A stretch of DNA of 64,000 nt from Mycobacterium sp. IS-1264 (GCF_001954195.1 NZ_MBES01000010.1:62001-126000), one strand, 5' to 3'; positions 9,850 through 18,484 are shown, counted from the first letter of the stretch. Program-made: numbers and translations. The notes: a model not told the origin generated them from the letters alone.

Positions 9850-10707
9850 GTGAAATCGATCTTTATCACCGGCGCGGGCAGCGGCATGGGCCGCGAGGGC
9901 GCAAAGCTCTTCCACGCCAACGGATGGCGGGTCGCCGCGGTGGACCGCAACGGCGACGGCCTGGCGGCCCTGAGCCGGGAACTGGGCGCCGAGCGGCTGT
10001 GGACCCGGGTCGTCGACGTGACGGACAAGGCCGCGCTCGACGGCGCGCTGGCCGACTTCTGCGCGGGCAATACCGGCGGCGGACTCGACATGATGTGGAA
10101 CAACGCCGGCATCGGTGAATCCGGCTGGTTCGAGGACGTGCCGTATGACGCCGCCATGCGCGTGGTGGAGGTCAACTACAAAGCGGTGCTGACCGGGGCC
10201 TACGGCGCACTGCCCTACCTCAAGCGGGCGCCGGGCAGCCTGATGTTCACGACGTCGTCGTCGGCGGGCACCTACGGGATGCCGCGCATCGCGGTCTATT
10301 CGTCGACCAAGCATGCGGTCAAGGGCCTGACCGAGGCGCTCAGCGTCGAGTGGCAGCGACACGGGGTGCGCGTCGCGGACGTCCTTCCCGGTCTGATCGA
10401 CACCGCGATCCTGACCACGACGACCAACCACTCCGACGACGGCGGGTCGACGATGTCCGGCGAGGAACTCCGCGCCACCTCGCCAAAAAAGGGCTTGTTC
10501 CGGCTGATGCCGGCGACCAGCGTCGCCGACGCCGCGTGGCAGGCTTACCACCACCCGAGGCGCCTGCATTGGTACGTACCCAAGGGCATTCGCTTGATCG
10601 ACCTGTTCAAGGGCCTGAGCCCCGAGCTCGTGCGAGGCCGCATCGTCAAATCTCTACCCGCGCTGATGCCGAAAACCCCAGGGAAAAAGACCCCAGTGAA
10701 GGAGTGA
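9850..10707 (+). CDS. Short-chain dehydrogenase/reductase (Rv1882c-like)
   Basis: A 285-residue classical SDR with GTG start at 9850. It has the cofactor motif TGAGSGMGREGA, NNAGIG, the catalytic Ser in TTSSSAGT and the active site YSSTKHAVKGL (Tyr-x3-Lys). The C-terminus is a basic tail (PKTPGKKTPVKE). The substrate is not predictable. The gene is tightly packed: lppE begins 4 bp after its stop and the SRPBCC gene ends 11 bp before it, so these genes and cyp140 may form one transcript. Confidence 0.88.
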   Translation: MKSIFITGAGSGMGREGAKLFHANGWRVAAVDRNGDGLAALSRELGAERLWTRVVDVTDKAALDGALADFCAGNTGGGLDMMWNNAGIGESGWFEDVPYDAAMRVVEVNYKAVLTGAYGALPYLKRAPGSLMFTTSSSAGTYGMPRIAVYSSTKHAVKGLTEALSVEWQRHGVRVADVLPGLIDTAILTTTTNHSDDGGSTMSGEELRATSPKKGLFRLMPATSVADAAWQAYHHPRRLHWYVPKGIRLIDLFKGLSPELVRGRIVKSLPALMPKTPGKKTPVKE

Positions 10708-10711
10708 ATCC

Positions 10712-11125
10712 GTGCAGAAACGGGTGATCGCGATCGGTTTGGCCCTTGTCGCCGGCGTCGCCGGATGCTCGCAGGCCCAGACGACGCCACTGCGGGCCGC
10801 CCGCCTGACCATCGACGGGACCACGCACAGCGCCCGACCTCCCGCGTGCAGTCAGCTGCAGTCGTACCGGACCATCGAGATCCCCGACCGCGACGGCCAC
10901 GTGGAAGCGGTAGTACTGCTCAGCGGGTATCGCGTCATTCCCCAGTGGGTGAAAATCCGCAATATCGACGGGTTCACCGGCAGCTTCTGGCAAGGCGGCG
11001 TCGGAAGCGCGCACGTCGAACTCACCGACAGGGCGTACACCATCTCCGGCAGCGCCTACGGGATCAACAGCCGCAATCCCAACAAGGTAGTCACAACGGA
11101 CTTCAAGATCAGCGCCGAGTGCTGA
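10712..11125 (+). CDS. lppE: Lipoprotein LppE
   Basis: A 137-residue lipoprotein with GTG start. The signal QKRVIAIGLALVAGVAGC carries the lipobox VAGC with Cys19 as the lipidation site. The mature domain belongs to the mycobacterial lipoprotein antigen (LpqH-like) family, with cysteines in PPACSQLQ and at the C-terminus (ISAEC) probably paired. It would sit on the outer face of the plasma membrane. It lies between an SDR gene and cyp140, the order I recall for Rv1882c-Rv1881c-Rv1880c. Confidence 0.88.
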   Translation: MQKRVIAIGLALVAGVAGCSQAQTTPLRAARLTIDGTTHSARPPACSQLQSYRTIEIPDRDGHVEAVVLLSGYRVIPQWVKIRNIDGFTGSFWQGGVGSAHVELTDRAYTISGSAYGINSRNPNKVVTTDFKISAEC

Positions 11126-11129
11126 AGCC

Positions 11130-12452
11130 ATGAAGCAGAGATTGCACTGGCTTGCGATGCACGGGTTGATCAGGGGTCTCGCGGCGATCGGGGCCCGACG
11201 AGGAGATTTGCAGGGCAGGCTGATCGTCGATCCTAAGGTGGCGGCCGACCCGGTGTCGTTCTACGACGAAGTGCGCGCGCAGGGCCCGCTGGTGAAGTGC
11301 CGGGCGAGCCTCATCACTGCCGACCATGCGGTCGCCCATGAATTGCTGCGATCCGACGACTTCCGGGTGCTGATATTCGGATCGAATCTGCCGGCGCCGA
11401 TGCGATGGCTGGAGCGGCGCGCACGCGACGACCTGCTACATCCATTGCGTGCGCCGTCGTTGCTTGCCGTCGAACCGCCGGACCACACGCGCTACCGCAA
11501 GACGGTGTCGGCCGTGTTCACCCCGCGGGCAGTCACCGCGTTGCGGGATCGGGTCGAGCAGACCGCGGCCGATCTCCTGGATGAGCTGGCCGAAGAGCCC
11601 GGTGTCGTAGACATTGTTGGACGGTATTGCTCGCGGCTTCCGGTCGCGATCATCAGCGACATCTTGGGCGTACCCGAGCAGGACCGGGGGCGCATCCTGG
11701 AATTCGGTGAGTTGGCCGCGCCGAGTCTTGACATCGCATTGCCGTGGCGTCAGTACCGGACCGTGCAGCAGGGAATCGCCGGATTCAACGCCTGGCTCGC
11801 GGAGCATCTGCGGCAATTGCGGCGTACCCCGGGCGACAATTTGATGAGCCAGTTGATCCAAACAGCCGAAAGCGGCTCTGCCGAAACATATCTGGATGAG
11901 ACGGAGCTTCAGGCGATCGCCGGGCTGGTGCTGGCCGCAGGGTTCGAAACCACGGTGAACCTGTTGGGCAATGGGATTCGGATGTTGCTGGACGCGCCCG
12001 AGCACCTCGACACGCTGCGGCAGCGTCCGGAGTTGTGGCCCAACGCCGTTGAAGAGATCCTGCGGCTGGAGTCACCAGTGCAGCTCACCGCGCGAGTGGC
12101 CCGCAACGACGTCGAGGTGGCGGGCCAGCGGGTCGAGCGTGGGGAGTTGACGGTGGTCTACCTCGCCGCGGCCAACCGGGACCCGTCGGTATTTCCCGAC
12201 CCGCATCGCTTCGACATCGAACGGCCCAATGCCGGAAAGCATCTCGCGTTCTCCGGTGGCCGCCACTTTTGCCTGGGCGCCGCCCTCGCCCGCGCCGAGG
12301 GTGAGGTCGGTCTGCGAACGTTCTTCGACCGCTTCCCCGGCGTGCGGGCGGCGGGTGCCGGAAGCCGGCGTGACACCCGCGTGCTGCGGGGGTGGTCGAC
12401 GCTGCCGGTGATCCTGGGCCCAGCGCGGTCGATGGCGCGGGTCGACACCTAA
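11130..12452 (+). CDS. cyp140: Cytochrome P450 CYP140
   Basis: A 440-residue P450 starting 4 bp after lppE. The I-helix motif is LAAGFETTVN, the ExxR is EEILR, and the heme loop is FSGGRHFCLGAALAR with Cys381 as thiolate. The N-terminus (MKQRLHWLAMHGLIRGLAAIG) is mildly amphipathic but has no clear membrane anchor. CYP140 is an orphan mycobacterial P450 with no agreed substrate. It would need ferredoxin and ferredoxin reductase partners; a candidate reductase is at 38676-39908. Position next to lppE supports the orthologue call. Confidence 0.9.
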   Translation: MKQRLHWLAMHGLIRGLAAIGARRGDLQGRLIVDPKVAADPVSFYDEVRAQGPLVKCRASLITADHAVAHELLRSDDFRVLIFGSNLPAPMRWLERRARDDLLHPLRAPSLLAVEPPDHTRYRKTVSAVFTPRAVTALRDRVEQTAADLLDELAEEPGVVDIVGRYCSRLPVAIISDILGVPEQDRGRILEFGELAAPSLDIALPWRQYRTVQQGIAGFNAWLAEHLRQLRRTPGDNLMSQLIQTAESGSAETYLDETELQAIAGLVLAAGFETTVNLLGNGIRMLLDAPEHLDTLRQRPELWPNAVEEILRLESPVQLTARVARNDVEVAGQRVERGELTVVYLAAANRDPSVFPDPHRFDIERPNAGKHLAFSGGRHFCLGAALARAEGEVGLRTFFDRFPGVRAAGAGSRRDTRVLRGWSTLPVILGPARSMARVDT

Positions 12453-12480
12453 GGGCCTCCGGCTAGTGTGCCCATCAGCT

Positions 12481-12843
12481 CTAGGGGCCGGCATGCCGTC
12501 CGGGCCGTGCTGGCCCGGCGTGGCCTGTTCGCCGCCGTTTGGGCCACGATGGCCAAACAGCTGCGACCGCGAAAATCGCACCCCAAATGAACTCCCACTT
12601 CGGGAAGCGCGGCGCGAACGCCCAGCCATTAAGCATCCGCACATCCAGCGATGAACCCGCCGGCAGACCCTCGACGTCTCCCCAAATTCGGCCCGTATGT
12701 GTCCTGCCGTCCAGGGTCCATGTGCCATGACGGGTGTCCTCTGTGCCACGGCCGCAGCTGACGATCGTCGCTTTGGTCGGTGTGCCGAAGTTGTGCGCGT
12801 ACACCTGGTAAGCACCGAAGCCGAAGAACATCACCGAAAGCAC
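12481..12843 (-). CDS. Small membrane protein, 5' end uncertain
   Basis: The 120-residue protein from GTG 12843 has a first hydrophobic segment (LSVMFFGFGAYQVYA), an extracytoplasmic domain of ~60 residues (GTEDTRHGTWTLDGRTHTGRIWGD), a second membrane helix (FIWGAIFAVAAVW) and a basic Pro/Gly tail. The frame stays open upstream of 12843 and would add a basic, membrane-like N-terminus (ARRRRLTRSYRIASLAGA), but no ATG, GTG or TTG is found there. The true start may be non-standard, or the first codons may be disrupted. The product is not recognised. It converges on cyp140. Confidence 0.55.
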   Translation of the reverse strand: MLSVMFFGFGAYQVYAHNFGTPTKATIVSCGRGTEDTRHGTWTLDGRTHTGRIWGDVEGLPAGSSLDVRMLNGWAFAPRFPKWEFIWGAIFAVAAVWPSWPKRRRTGHAGPARPGRHAGP

Positions 12844-13100
12844 CGCACCCGCGAGGCTGGCGATCCGATAGGACCTAGTCAGCCGCCGTCGACGGGCATC
12901 AAGCAGCTGTGACGCGGCGATCGATTCCGGCGGCGCGGTCAGTCCCGCCGTCGCGTTAGCGGGGTGCTGTGCGACCGAAAACCGCCGACGAGGTCGGTGC
13001 GATCTCCTCGGCGAGGCAGCGCCGCAACGGCGTCACCCGCTGAGTATCCGCCGTAAAGCCGCGGTTGACATCCGCCCGGCGACCGGGTTTATTGGCCGCT

Positions 13101-13556
13101 ATGACAGAGGCTTCTATGATCGCGGTCGAGGACGTCGTCAGCGGGCTGTGGCAGGCGCTTTCGCGGCGCGATTGGGACGCGGTGAAGACGTTCCTGGCAG
13201 ACGACTGCCTGTACGCCGACATGCCGGTCCCCGCGTTGTCGGCGCGGGGTCCCGACAACATCGTGAAACGGCTGAAAATGGGGCTCGAGCCGCTTGCGGG
13301 CTACGAGAACCATGACGGGCTGCTGGTATCCAACGGCCCCGATGCCATCTACGAGCATTCGGAGACTTGGACTTTCGCGACGGGCGAGCGCGGCGTGTTG
13401 AGGTTCGTCACGGTCCACAAAGTCATCGACGGGAAAATTACTGTCTGGAAAGACTATTGGGACATGAACAGCCTCGTCAGCTTCGCGCCGCCCAACCACT
13501 TCGAGGGTCTTGCCGGGGACACCAGCTGGGTGTTCGACGCGACCGGCCTCGTCTGA
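13101..13556 (+). CDS. NTF2-like protein, SnoaL / limonene-epoxide-hydrolase-like
   Basis: A 151-residue cone-shaped NTF2-like fold: N-terminal helices (VEDVVSGLWQALSRRDWDAVKTFLADDCLYADMP), then strands ending in VHKVIDGKITVWKDYWDMNSL. The KDYWD stretch resembles limonene-1,2-epoxide hydrolases such as Rv2740, but the Arg-x-Asp of their catalytic triad appears as His-Ser-Glu (EHSET). It may hydrolyse another epoxide or have lost that activity. ATG at 13101 is preferred over a frame extending upstream. Neighbours give no pathway clue. Confidence 0.7.
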   Translation: MTEASMIAVEDVVSGLWQALSRRDWDAVKTFLADDCLYADMPVPALSARGPDNIVKRLKMGLEPLAGYENHDGLLVSNGPDAIYEHSETWTFATGERGVLRFVTVHKVIDGKITVWKDYWDMNSLVSFAPPNHFEGLAGDTSWVFDATGLV

Positions 13557-13740
13557 GCGGTTACCGGTTGGTGGATAGCGCGTGAACTTTGTCGATTGAG
13601 GGTGTGGCCGGCGGCGATAGGGGCTATTAGTCGTCCGTGAGTCGTTAAAGGGGATAGCGGCTTTCAAAGAGGTTGGGCCGCGGCCACTGCCAGCGAATGC
13701 TGCCAGCGCTGCCTGCGGCGACAATGGGGGAAATCCATAT

Positions 13741-14058
13741 ATGGCTATTCGCTTGATCGTGGCTGTCATGGTAGCGGTGCTGGGCCCGTTCGCGGCGGTA
13801 CCGACCGCTCACGCCGATACCAACGACGACAAATTTCTCAAAGCGCTCAAGTCCGAGGGCATCACCGATCACGTATCGGCCAATCACGCGATCGAGGCCG
13901 GTCACATGGTTTGTCAGAAACTCGACCAGGGCATGACGCCCAACCAGGTGGCGGCCGACGTGCTGAACAGCAGCAGCATGCCCGCCTATCATTCCGGCTA
14001 CTTCGTCGGGGTGAGCATCAAGGAATATTGCCCGCAGTACACCCCGAAGGGCAGCTAA
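13741..14058 (+). CDS. Secreted DUF732 protein
   Basis: A 105-residue secreted protein. The signal peptide is MAIRLIVAVMVAVLGPFAAVPTAHA with cleavage before DTNDD. The mature part has the DUF732 pattern: DDKFLKALKSEGI, two conserved cysteines (HMVCQKL and IKEYCPQY) likely forming a disulfide, and an NQVAADVL helix. Such proteins are numerous in mycobacteria and of unknown function. It converges on the SRPBCC gene across a short tandem repeat. Confidence 0.8.
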   Translation: MAIRLIVAVMVAVLGPFAAVPTAHADTNDDKFLKALKSEGITDHVSANHAIEAGHMVCQKLDQGMTPNQVAADVLNSSSMPAYHSGYFVGVSIKEYCPQYTPKGS

Positions 14059-14060
14059 AG

Positions 14061-14103
14061 GACGGCTAAGAAGGCAGCTGAGAGGACAGCTAAGAAGGCA
14101 GCT
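14061..14103. repeat. Two-copy 19-bp direct repeat, 24-bp period
   Basis: GACGGCTAAGAAGGCAGCT (14061-14079) recurs as GACAGCTAAGAAGGCAGCT (14085-14103) with one mismatch. It sits exactly between the convergent DUF732 and SRPBCC genes and touches the stop codon of the latter. It probably arose by slippage; it may vary in copy number between strains. Confidence 0.75.
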
Positions 14104-14536
14104 AGCCTTCGATGAGCCCCTTGAGGCATTTCAGCGTGGCGGACAGGTTGCGCCCGACCTGACGTACCGCGATCCGGTCGGCGATGTAGCCCAATATGCC
14201 GCCGGGCGCCTGATACGAGAGCCGGAACGTCACCCTCGTCTTGCCCTCCCCGCTGTCGCGCAGCCGGATTCGCCCGCGCAGGTTGACCCCGGTGATGCCG
14301 ACCCAAGCCAAGTCGCGACGGTCGTCGAACTCGACCACCTCGACCAGGCCGCCGACGGGAACCGAGCCGATCTTCCAGTGCACGGTGTAGCGCGCGCCGA
14401 CCCCGCTGCGCTGCTCGCCCGACGTCTCCCAGCGTTCGAGGCTCGTCATGAACGACGGGTAGCAGTCCGGGTCGCTGACGATCTTCCAGACCGTGTCGCG
14501 GTCCGCGTTGATCACGCATCGGCGTTCGACGCGCAT
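14102..14536 (-). CDS. SRPBCC family protein (polyketide cyclase/dehydrase-like)
   Basis: A 144-residue START-like protein: MRVERRCVINADRDTVWKIVSDPDCYPSFM at the N-terminus, the central GVGARYTVHWKIGSVPVGGLVEVVEF and a C-terminal helix (VRQVGRNLSATLKCLKGLIEG). It would bind a small hydrophobic ligand. Its ATG overlaps the TGA of the upstream acyltransferase by one base (TGATG), indicating translational coupling and perhaps a shared lipid substrate. No signal peptide is present. The ligand cannot be predicted. Confidence 0.8.
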   Translation of the reverse strand: MRVERRCVINADRDTVWKIVSDPDCYPSFMTSLERWETSGEQRSGVGARYTVHWKIGSVPVGGLVEVVEFDDRRDLAWVGITGVNLRGRIRLRDSGEGKTRVTFRLSYQAPGGILGYIADRIAVRQVGRNLSATLKCLKGLIEG

Positions 14537-15369
14537 CAGCCGATCACCGGAAATCGGCGTTTGGCGGCCAAGCGGTCGACGCCGCCCTGCAGGCTGGCTA
14601 TCACCTTGTCGTGCACCGCCTGGTCGTCGCCGTCGACCTCGATCGGTTCCTGCACCTCGATCGCGATCTTGGTGGGCAGCGGGATGTGGCCGGCGAGGTC
14701 GCTGATGTTCAGCCCCCACGGCAGCGCCAGCGATATCGGAATGCTCTTGAGCCGCAACAACTTATCCGTCATCAGCAGCTTGGCCAGCCACTGACCTCGA
14801 TCGAGGAACAGCGCGCTCTCCTGGCCGCCGACGCTGGCGACGGGCACGATGGGCACTCCCGCCTCGCGGGCCAGCCGCACGTAACCCATGCGCCCGCCGA
14901 AGTCGACCGTGTGGCGCTCCCACGACGGCCGGAACACCTCGTAGTCGCCGCCGGGATAGACCAGCAGCGCCGCTCCGGACTCCAGTGCCAGCCGGGCGTT
15001 CTCGTGGTTCGCGGCGACGGTGCCGAATTTGCGCAGCCACCCCAGCGGCGGTGCGGAGACGACGAGGTTGTGCGCCAGCTGGTAGAAGGGTCGTTCAACC
15101 CCGAAGTACGAGCAGAACGCGAGCGTGAAGACGAATGTGTCGGGCGGCACGTTGCCGCCGCTGTGGTTGCCGACCAGCAGCACGGGGCCCTCGGGCGGAA
15201 TTCGATCCAGGCCCCGCACGTCGGCCCTGAAGTACAGCGACGCCAGCAGCCAGGTGCCGGGCAGCTGGTCGCGGATGTAGTCGGGATCGCGCTGGTCGAG
15301 GTCGGCCTTGGGCACGCGCGACACCACTTGGTGGCGCGCCCACTCCAAGACATCCCCCAGGGTCGCCAT
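14536..15369 (-). CDS. PlsC-type lysophospholipid/glycerol acyltransferase
   Basis: A 277-residue membrane-associated acyltransferase. The block-I motif is VGNHSGGNVPPDTF (catalytic His, acidic partner further along than in the classical HX4D). Block II-III regions are GTVAANHENARLALESGAALLVYPGGDYEVFRPSWER and AREAGVPIVPVASVGG. Members transfer acyl groups onto glycerophosphate or related lipids at the inner membrane face. The atypical H-to-D spacing is usual for the LPLAT subgroup that includes diacylglycerol-type acyltransferases. It is coupled with the downstream SRPBCC gene. Confidence 0.82.
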   Translation of the reverse strand: MATLGDVLEWARHQVVSRVPKADLDQRDPDYIRDQLPGTWLLASLYFRADVRGLDRIPPEGPVLLVGNHSGGNVPPDTFVFTLAFCSYFGVERPFYQLAHNLVVSAPPLGWLRKFGTVAANHENARLALESGAALLVYPGGDYEVFRPSWERHTVDFGGRMGYVRLAREAGVPIVPVASVGGQESALFLDRGQWLAKLLMTDKLLRLKSIPISLALPWGLNISDLAGHIPLPTKIAIEVQEPIEVDGDDQAVHDKVIASLQGGVDRLAAKRRFPVIG

Positions 15370-15400
15370 AACGGCAGGGGTACCCCGGTCTCACCGGGGG

Positions 15401-16513
15401 TCAAACGCGGTAGATGCGGGCGGCGTTCTCGTGGGCGATCAGGCCGACCACCCGGATCGCATCGACCTCGCTCCAGTCCCCTTGGGCGACGAATTCGCTC
15501 AACACGCGATGAATGCCCTTGCGCCACAAGGCCGCACCGAGAAAATGCAATTCCGCGGGGCCGAACCCATCCGAGGAATACAGAATTCTGCGGAAGGGCG
15601 CCATCTCCAGCGTCCGCGCGATGAACGCCGGCGATCGTGCCCCCAGGTGGTTCACGCTCAGCCCGCCGTCCAGGTAGACGTTGTTGAACGCCTGGGCCAG
15701 GTAGCCGGCCTCGCGCTCGTAGGGATAGCAGTGCAGCAGCACGATCGGGGTGTCGCCGGCCTGCCGCAGGAAGTCGAGCAGATACAGCGGGTTGGCCTTG
15801 TGCAGATCGCAGTCCCGGTCGCCGAAGCCGACGTGGAATTGCAGCGGCTTGCCGACCCGCAGCGCCTGATGCAACCCGAAGCGCAGCAGGACGCGGTCTT
15901 GCAGCCGCACGCCGCCGCGATCGCGCCAACGGCCGGCGGCCGCGGCCACCTCCGCGGGCGAGGGCTCGCTCAAGTCGCCGTCGAACCCGCCCCGGTAGGC
16001 CAGGATGGACTTGGCACCTACGGCCGTGGCCATTCGCCGCTGCAGGATCTCCTCGAACGCCGACGCGTAGTCGCCGGGTGCTTGCGCGGCCTGCTCGGCC
16101 ACTTGCTCGAGCCGAACGATCTCGTGAGCTCGGGCGCCGGAAAGCGCGCTCACCTTGTCGACGTCCGCGACGTCGGCGCCGATCCCGGTGTCCACCAGCC
16201 AGTCGCTCACCCCGGCAGCCCGCAGGAAGAGCCGGGCCAGCTCGTCCTCGGTAAACTGGCTGCGGCGTTCCCAATATGCTTGGGGTTCGGGGTGTTTGGG
16301 CAACCCCAGGATGGGGGCGCAGTGGCTACGCACGGCGAAGCCGAGTTGCGAGTCGAAACCCGGATACGTGAGCGCGTCGGTGTTGGCCTCGTTGAGCGCG
16401 TTCTCGAAGCGTGCCCGGTCCCCCGGCGCCAACCAGCACCCGTGGACGTGCTGATCGATCAACGGCACTTGGCCGATCTGCTGCGCCAGATCCGACGGAT
16501 CGGACACCGTCAC
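15401..16513 (-). CDS. Amidohydrolase-2 family protein (Rv1879-like)
   Basis: A 370-residue TIM-barrel amidohydrolase with the N-terminal metal-binding motif LIDQHVHG, a later His in LLHCYPYEREAGYL and the Asp in ILYSSDGFG, typical of the ACMSD/amidohydrolase-2 group. Its GTG start overlaps the glnA3 stop by four bases (GTGA), so the two are translationally coupled. In fungal FluG the same two domains are fused (amidohydrolase plus glutamine-synthetase-like), which supports a joint task, perhaps making and cleaving a gamma-glutamyl amide. That task is inference. Confidence 0.85.
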   Translation of the reverse strand: MTVSDPSDLAQQIGQVPLIDQHVHGCWLAPGDRARFENALNEANTDALTYPGFDSQLGFAVRSHCAPILGLPKHPEPQAYWERRSQFTEDELARLFLRAAGVSDWLVDTGIGADVADVDKVSALSGARAHEIVRLEQVAEQAAQAPGDYASAFEEILQRRMATAVGAKSILAYRGGFDGDLSEPSPAEVAAAAGRWRDRGGVRLQDRVLLRFGLHQALRVGKPLQFHVGFGDRDCDLHKANPLYLLDFLRQAGDTPIVLLHCYPYEREAGYLAQAFNNVYLDGGLSVNHLGARSPAFIARTLEMAPFRRILYSSDGFGPAELHFLGAALWRKGIHRVLSEFVAQGDWSEVDAIRVVGLIAHENAARIYRV

Positions 16514-17880
16514 AGGCTCCAGGCCATCCGAAACTTGTCCGCCAGCCGCTCGGCGTCCAGGGTGCCGTACCGCTCATGCTCCAGACGTCGGATCGCGACG
16601 ACCATGTCGACGGCGGCATCGCCCAAGATGCCACGCAACAGCTTCGAATTATCCAGTGCGGCAATCGCTTCCATCTGATCCTCGGCAAGCCGCAGCACAC
16701 CGATGCGCTTGCGCTCCGAGGCGGACAGTTTTGCCGGATCTACCGTCGCTTCCGGCGGCAGTGTCGCGTCGCGGCGGATCCCGTCGAGGGCCAGCCCAAG
16801 AATCGCCGCCGACGCAAGGTAGGGATTCGCGGAGGGGTCGACGATCTTCACCTCGACATTGCCTCCGTGCGCGCTGCCCGGGCCGCCCTTGATGAACCGC
16901 ACTGCGGCCTCGCGGTTCTCGGTGCCCCAGCACACATGGGCGCCGGCCCAGTTACCGGGCCGCATCCTTAGGCCGGACACGATCGATCCGCATAGCACCC
17001 CCTGCGCCTCCGGCAGCCCGCTGATCACCCCGGCTACCGCGCTCTCCCCCGCCGGTGTCATGCCGGCGGCCCCGGTCCCGTCGGAGAACAGCGGTCCGTC
17101 GGGCGTGATCAGCGAGAAGTGCTGGTGTGCACCGGATCCGACGCTGCCGGCAAACGGGGCCGGCGACAGGCTGACGCGCAGCCCATGGCGGCGGGCTGCC
17201 CGGCCGATGATAATCCGGGCCACCACCAGCTGGTCGGCCGCGGCCACCGGCGGTAGCGGGGACAACGACATCTCGAATTGGTTGGCGCCGGATTCGGGGT
17301 GAAACTGCTCGATCCCGACGCCGGCGGTGCTCGCCGTCGCGATGACATCACGGACGAAAGCTTCGTGCTCGAGCACGCCGGCAAGGCCGTACTGCGCCCA
17401 CAACACCGACGGGAGCCGCGCACCGTCGGGCTCGACCAATAAGAACTCGATTTCGTGGCCGATGGCCGCCTCGATGCCCGCCTCGGTGAGTGCGGCCTCG
17501 ATTCGCGTCAGCGTTCCGCGGCTGCATCCGGGAACGGGTTTGCCGTCCTGTTCGAAGAACGCGGCCGGCGCCCACGCCAACCCGTCGCCGATGATGCGCA
17601 GCGCCGACAGGTCGATGCGGAGACGCTGATCGCCCACCACGCCGACGTCGTCGGTGAAGGCGATGCCGGTCTGGTCGATGGCGAACGCGTGCCAGGTTGG
17701 ACTGGCACCCAGGCCTGGGTCGGCGAATGTGTTGGTCCGCCGGATCGGCACCGTTTTGGCCTGCGTGAGCCCGGCCGGGTTCACCACGGTGCCGATGACG
17801 GTGTCGACCCCCTCGCCCTCGAGCTGGGCGATCGCCGCGGCGGCAAGCGGTGTGGCTGTCATAGCAAGGGTGTCCTTCAT
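16510..17880 (-). CDS. glnA3: GlnA3-type glutamine-synthetase-like ligase (Rv1878)
   Basis: A 456-residue type-III glutamine-synthetase-like protein. The catalytic domain shows the metal-binding IGHEIEFLLVE, the ATP region GSGAHQHFSL (conserved His) and the PSANPYLASAAILGLALDG segment. GlnA3/GlnA4 proteins of actinobacteria are better supported as gamma-glutamylpolyamine or -monoamine ligases than as ammonia-assimilating enzymes. The N-terminus could alternatively start at the Met six residues in (MTATPLAAAAIAQ), which is where the M. tuberculosis protein begins by recall. Downstream amidohydrolase is coupled. Confidence 0.9.
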   Translation of the reverse strand: MKDTLAMTATPLAAAAIAQLEGEGVDTVIGTVVNPAGLTQAKTVPIRRTNTFADPGLGASPTWHAFAIDQTGIAFTDDVGVVGDQRLRIDLSALRIIGDGLAWAPAAFFEQDGKPVPGCSRGTLTRIEAALTEAGIEAAIGHEIEFLLVEPDGARLPSVLWAQYGLAGVLEHEAFVRDVIATASTAGVGIEQFHPESGANQFEMSLSPLPPVAAADQLVVARIIIGRAARRHGLRVSLSPAPFAGSVGSGAHQHFSLITPDGPLFSDGTGAAGMTPAGESAVAGVISGLPEAQGVLCGSIVSGLRMRPGNWAGAHVCWGTENREAAVRFIKGGPGSAHGGNVEVKIVDPSANPYLASAAILGLALDGIRRDATLPPEATVDPAKLSASERKRIGVLRLAEDQMEAIAALDNSKLLRGILGDAAVDMVVAIRRLEHERYGTLDAERLADKFRMAWSL

Positions 17881-17973
17881 GCCCGCGAAACATAAACGGC
17901 TGCGACGCTTTTCGGCGTGTCGTGGCTGACGTTTATGTGTCGCGGAGCAATTGAGCGCGTCGGCGCGTGCCGG

Positions 17974-18468
17974 TCAGGCGCGGCTGGGCAAGGTCAGCTT
18001 GCAGGCCTGGCCGATATCGAGGGTGCGTAAGACTCTCCCCATTCCGATCCAGAGCCCGCACGAGATCGCGAGGTCGGCGAGCAATTCCTCGGAGAAGTGC
18101 TCGCGGGCGCGGCTCCAGAAGTCTTCATCCTCGCGGAGCTTCGTGTGCTCGGTGGCGAAGCGGTAAGCGAATTCGGCCGCCAGCCGCTCCTGTTCGCTGT
18201 AGCCGGGCCAAGTACGCCACTCCGCAGCGTGGTAGTAGAGCTGCTCGTCGACACCTTCTGCGGGGCCGTCGGCGTCGCGCGTGTTGAGGCAGACAATGCA
18301 CTCGTTGTTGTGCGCGATCACCGCGCGGGCCAGCTCGCGGGTGCGTAGCGGCAGCCGGTTCTTGGTGTAGACCGCTTGGCTGAATTTAGCCATGGCGCCG
18401 CCAAGGTCAGGCGATTTCGTGGCCCAGCTGTAGACGTCGTCGTCCGCGAAGGTTCCGATTCGGCTCAT
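17974..18468 (-). CDS. Carboxymuconolactone decarboxylase / AhpD-like protein
   Basis: A 164-residue protein with the CMD core LRTRELARAVIAHNNECIVCLNTRDADG. The Glu-Cys-x2-Cys stretch resembles the redox site of AhpD-like members, though the usual downstream His is replaced in the TRDAD loop. A later helix has EEAL-type spacing (REHFSEELLADLAISCGLWIGMGRVLRTL). It could be a peroxidase-like or a non-enzymatic CMD protein. ATG at 18468 was chosen over a longer overlapping frame. It lies 16 bp downstream of the MFS exporter gene and is co-directional. Confidence 0.75.
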   Translation of the reverse strand: MSRIGTFADDDVYSWATKSPDLGGAMAKFSQAVYTKNRLPLRTRELARAVIAHNNECIVCLNTRDADGPAEGVDEQLYYHAAEWRTWPGYSEQERLAAEFAYRFATEHTKLREDEDFWSRAREHFSEELLADLAISCGLWIGMGRVLRTLDIGQACKLTLPSRA

Positions 18469-18484
18469 GGCGTGATGGTACGCC

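Noticed and set aside
14772..16274. 500-codon minus-strand frame spanning acyltransferase and amidohydrolase genes
   Set aside because: It crosses two real genes in a different frame and is dominated by Arg, Ala and Gly.
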